In this document: positions 4,716-5,120 of the stretch, piece after piece | Position numbering within the stretch: position 1 is the first letter of the stretch | Layout of the letters: the number at the start of each line of letters is the position of its first letter | NCBI GenBank assembly: GCA_025928415.1 | Contig: JAICJK010000217.1 | Span: 1-5,120, forward strand | Direction: 5' to 3' | From: Solirubrobacteraceae bacterium | GTDB taxonomy: Bacteria; Actinomycetota; Thermoleophilia; Solirubrobacterales; Solirubrobacteraceae | Length of the DNA stretch: 5,120 nt | Program-made: the position numbers and the translations under genes | Notes under the pieces: generated by a model | Told to the model about the DNA's origin: nothing | What the model saw: only the letters and a program-made list of their open reading frames with translations | Database searches by the model: none

Positions 4716-5120
4716 ATGACCGTCCGGCTGCCGCGCCCGCTGCTGTGGGGACCCCGCTCGGGCGTCGCCGCGGCCCACCCCCTCGCCGTCAGCGCGGGGA
4801 TGGAGACGCTGGGCGCGGGCGGCAACGCCGTCGACGCCGCGGTGGCCGCCGCGGCCGCGCTCGCGGTGGTCGCCCCGGACGGCTGCGGGCTCGGGGGCGA
4901 CGCGCTGCTGCTCGTCGCGGCGCCCGGCCGCGCGCCCGTCGCCTACGTCGGCGGCGCCGCGCTGCCCGCGCGGCCGATCCTGCCGTTCACCGAGTACGGC
5001 CCCGCGAGCGCGGGCGTCCCCGGGGCGGTCGCCGCGTGGTGCGCGGTGCACGCCGACCACGGCCGCCTGCCACTGCCCGACGTCTTGGCGCCGGCCGCCG
5101 CGCTGGCCGCCGACGGCTTC
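4716..5120 (+). CDS. Gamma-glutamyltransferase-family (Ntn-hydrolase) protein, N-terminal part (3' partial)
   Basis: The first 135 residues are present and the gene runs off the right edge. The pattern is that of the large-subunit start of gamma-glutamyltransferases, which make or break gamma-glutamyl amide bonds after self-cleavage into two chains. VAAAHPLAVSAGMETLGAGGNAVDAAVA (17-44), VVAPDGCGLGGDALLLV (51-67) and SAGVPGAVAAW (98-108) follow the family order. The cleavage site and catalytic Thr would lie beyond the window. There is no signal peptide, so a cytoplasmic protein is expected, unlike periplasmic or secreted classical enzymes. At the place where the family usually has an F/Y-R-E-x-AP segment with the Arg that binds the glutamyl carboxylate, this protein reads YVGGAALP (77-84), so true gamma-glutamyl specificity is doubtful. 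The ATG at 4716 gives the expected N-terminus; an in-frame GTG at 4677 is an alternative start. The ribosome binding site is weak (CTAGG at 4704-4708) and falls inside the end of the inverted repeat. Confidence 0.85.
   Translation, partial: MTVRLPRPLLWGPRSGVAAAHPLAVSAGMETLGAGGNAVDAAVAAAAALAVVAPDGCGLGGDALLLVAAPGRAPVAYVGGAALPARPILPFTEYGPASAGVPGAVAAWCAVHADHGRLPLPDVLAPAAALAADGF

Noticed and set aside
1..5120. tRNA, rRNA, CRISPR array, insertion-sequence transposase
   Set aside because: Nothing with these signatures was seen on either strand; the only repeat structure is the single fold-back at 4538-4707.

Overview
The window is a very GC-rich, densely coding bacterial segment. Third codon positions are almost all G or C, GTG starts are used, gene overlaps and gaps are very short, and one promoter looks leaderless. 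This fits a high-GC actinobacterium. Thermoleophilia or Solirubrobacterales is a guess from gene style only; no rRNA or other taxonomic marker is present. Seven protein genes can be supported, two of them cut by the window edges.

Layout: positions 1-3525 form a tight plus-strand run of four genes. The first two encode a molybdenum hydroxylase (xanthine dehydrogenase/aldehyde oxidase family) whose molybdopterin subunit is split. The N-terminal half (1-1299, start lost off the left edge) is followed, with a 1-nt stop/start overlap, by the C-terminal half (1299-2399). A small cupin (2392-2802, 8-nt overlap) and a short-chain dehydrogenase (2806-3525, 3-nt gap) complete the run. The iron-sulfur and FAD subunits that such an enzyme needs are not in the window and may lie to the left. 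Facing this run, with 19 nt between stop codons, is a minus-strand pair: a fumarylacetoacetate-hydrolase-family gene (4493-3837) and a YgiN-like antibiotic biosynthesis monooxygenase-fold gene (3835-3545). To the right, a 222-nt divergent intergenic region (4494-4715) separates this pair from the start of a plus-strand gamma-glutamyltransferase-like gene (4716 to the right edge).

Together, the molybdenum hydroxylase, NAD-type SDR, cupin, small FAH-fold hydrolase and ABM protein look like a catabolic cassette. Hydroxylation or aldehyde oxidation, alcohol/ketone interconversion and C-C cleavage of a 2,4-dioxo or acylpyruvate-type acid could be consecutive steps. The substrate cannot be read from the sequence. 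Purine-recognition residues of classical xanthine dehydrogenase appear to be replaced, so xanthine is not favoured.

The least explained element is an approximately 170-nt imperfect inverted repeat (4538-4707) filling most of the divergent intergenic region. Its outer 17-bp helix is nearly intact, and on the plus strand several of its differences are G-U compatible. It could be a structured leader of the gamma-glutamyltransferase-like gene or a fold-back mobile-element remnant. Beside it, the FAH gene has a promoter-like sequence placed so that transcription would begin at its GTG start codon.
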